Below, one piece after another: positions 63,470 to 64,000 of a stretch of DNA of 64,000 bases; position 1 is the first letter of the stretch, and every line of letters begins with the position of its first letter. The notes under the pieces were generated by a model. The model was not told where the DNA came from and did not search any database. It worked only from the letters and a program-made list of their open reading frames with translations. Source of the stretch: Lacrimispora amygdalina (GTDB taxonomy: Bacteria; Bacillota; Clostridia; Lachnospirales; Lachnospiraceae); NCBI RefSeq assembly GCF_003432035.1, contig NZ_QOHO01000025.1, positions 62,001 through 126,000 of the forward strand, given 5' to 3'. The position numbers and the translations under genes are program-made.

Positions 63470-64000
63470 ATGGCAACCTTAAAACAGCTGAGAACCTTTA
63501 CAGCGGTGGCAGAGACATTAAAAATGAGCGAGGCGGCCAAACGCCTCTACTTATCACAGCCTACGGTAAGTCAGATTATAGCAGATCTGGAGAAAGAATA
63601 TGAAACGACATTTTTTAAAAGATATCCCAAGCGGCTGGAGCTGACACCCATGGGAAAGCTTTTCTGGGACAGAGCCCTGAATGTATTAAACAGCTATGAG
63701 ACGTTAAACCAGTCCATGAAAAACTCTGCTGTCATCCGTCCTCTGCGGATTGGTGTCACCTTAACCATAGGAGATACCATGATCAGTGACATTATAGAGA
63801 AACTGAAAAAGAGCCATCCGGACATCTCCTGTTCTGTTTTTATAGAAAATACGAAGATACTGGAAAACCGCCTGATTCACAATGAGCTTGATATCGCACT
63901 TGTAGAAGGCGTGATATTAAATGACAAGATTCATACAGAACCAATTATGGAAGACGAACTGCAGCTGATTTACAGCAAAGACCATCCTTTTTCAGGAAAA
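63470..64000 (+). CDS. LysR-family transcriptional regulator, 3' end cut by window edge
   Basis: The first 177 residues are visible. N-terminal winged helix MATLKQLRTFTAVAETLKMS and EAAKRLYLSQPTVSQIIADL, then the start of the effector domain (PLRIGVTLTIGDTMISDIIE). ATG 63470 after AGAAAGGGG. Divergent from the CoA-disulfide and sulfite reductase genes and likely their regulator, perhaps responding to a sulfur metabolite. Confidence 0.9.
   Translation, partial: MATLKQLRTFTAVAETLKMSEAAKRLYLSQPTVSQIIADLEKEYETTFFKRYPKRLELTPMGKLFWDRALNVLNSYETLNQSMKNSAVIRPLRIGVTLTIGDTMISDIIEKLKKSHPDISCSVFIENTKILENRLIHNELDIALVEGVILNDKIHTEPIMEDELQLIYSKDHPFSGK

Overview
The window reads as chromosome of an anaerobic, spore-forming clostridium, most likely of the Lachnospiraceae (Lacrimispora/[Clostridium] type). 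This is inferred from strong AGGAGG ribosome sites, a SpoVB-like flippase, dissimilatory-type sulfite reductases, lipoprotein sugar transporters with YesN/LplABC character, and a nitrogenase cluster with the peculiarities known from Clostridium pasteurianum: fused nifN-nifB, homocitrate synthase split into nifV-omega and nifV-alpha, a 102-residue [2Fe-2S] ferredoxin and a small molbindin. No tRNA, rRNA, CRISPR array, transposase or phage gene was seen.

Layout, left to right. (1) 1-2335: a truncated cysteine desulfurase behind a Fur-like box, then a SpoVB-type flippase. (2) 2510-6830: a Crp/Fnr regulator and an FNT hydrosulfide channel with asrABC, linked by a palindrome that looks both like a terminator and like a class II activator site. 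(3) 7040-7399: a small secreted cell-wall-binding-type protein under a perfect 22-bp inverted repeat of BlaI-operator type. (4) 7599-11636: a LytS/LytTR two-component pair and a CstA-type transporter. (5) 11677-29082, all on the minus strand: molybdate uptake (modABC), molbindin, then nifH-nifI1-nifI2-nifD-nifK-nifE-nifNB-ferredoxin-nifV(omega)-nifV(alpha), followed by four genes not part of any textbook nif set: a GroEL-related protein that has lost the catalytic aspartates, a PqqD-like peptide-recognition protein, an AnfO-like protein and a repeat protein with a cysteine-rich tail. A molybdate-type HTH regulator lies divergent at 29368. (6) 30342-35434: an MFS permease, a CPA2-type antiporter, a DUF1538 membrane protein behind a structured leader, and a tandem P-II-like protein. 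(7) 35513-42719: BlaI-BlaR1 facing an operon of two class B penicillin-binding proteins, one with a MecA-type N-domain; BlaI-type operators sit at both promoters, giving a mec-like circuit. (8) 42862-55985: a plant-polysaccharide locus with an LplABC-type ABC importer, two GH43 enzymes (one with an N-terminal ankyrin module), a GDSL esterase, an ABC exporter, a membrane-bound AraC regulator and a serine hydrolase. (9) 55990-60676: an alanine/glycine symporter under a tandem glycine riboswitch, a beta-helix surface protein and an esterase. (10) 60731-64000: a second siroheme sulfite/nitrite reductase, a CoA-disulfide reductase with rhodanese domain, and a truncated LysR regulator.

How they fit: the central block supplies molybdenum, stores or buffers it, makes homocitrate and the FeMo cofactor, and builds and post-translationally throttles a Mo nitrogenase. 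The nif operon appears to be controlled by an operator over the nifH -35 box plus a strong terminator-like hairpin in the nifH leader. The most unusual content is the four-gene tail of the nif operon, the nifH leader, the mec-like regulon and the antiporter/DUF1538/P-II triad with its leader RNA. All calls come from reading the sequence alone; no database search was run.
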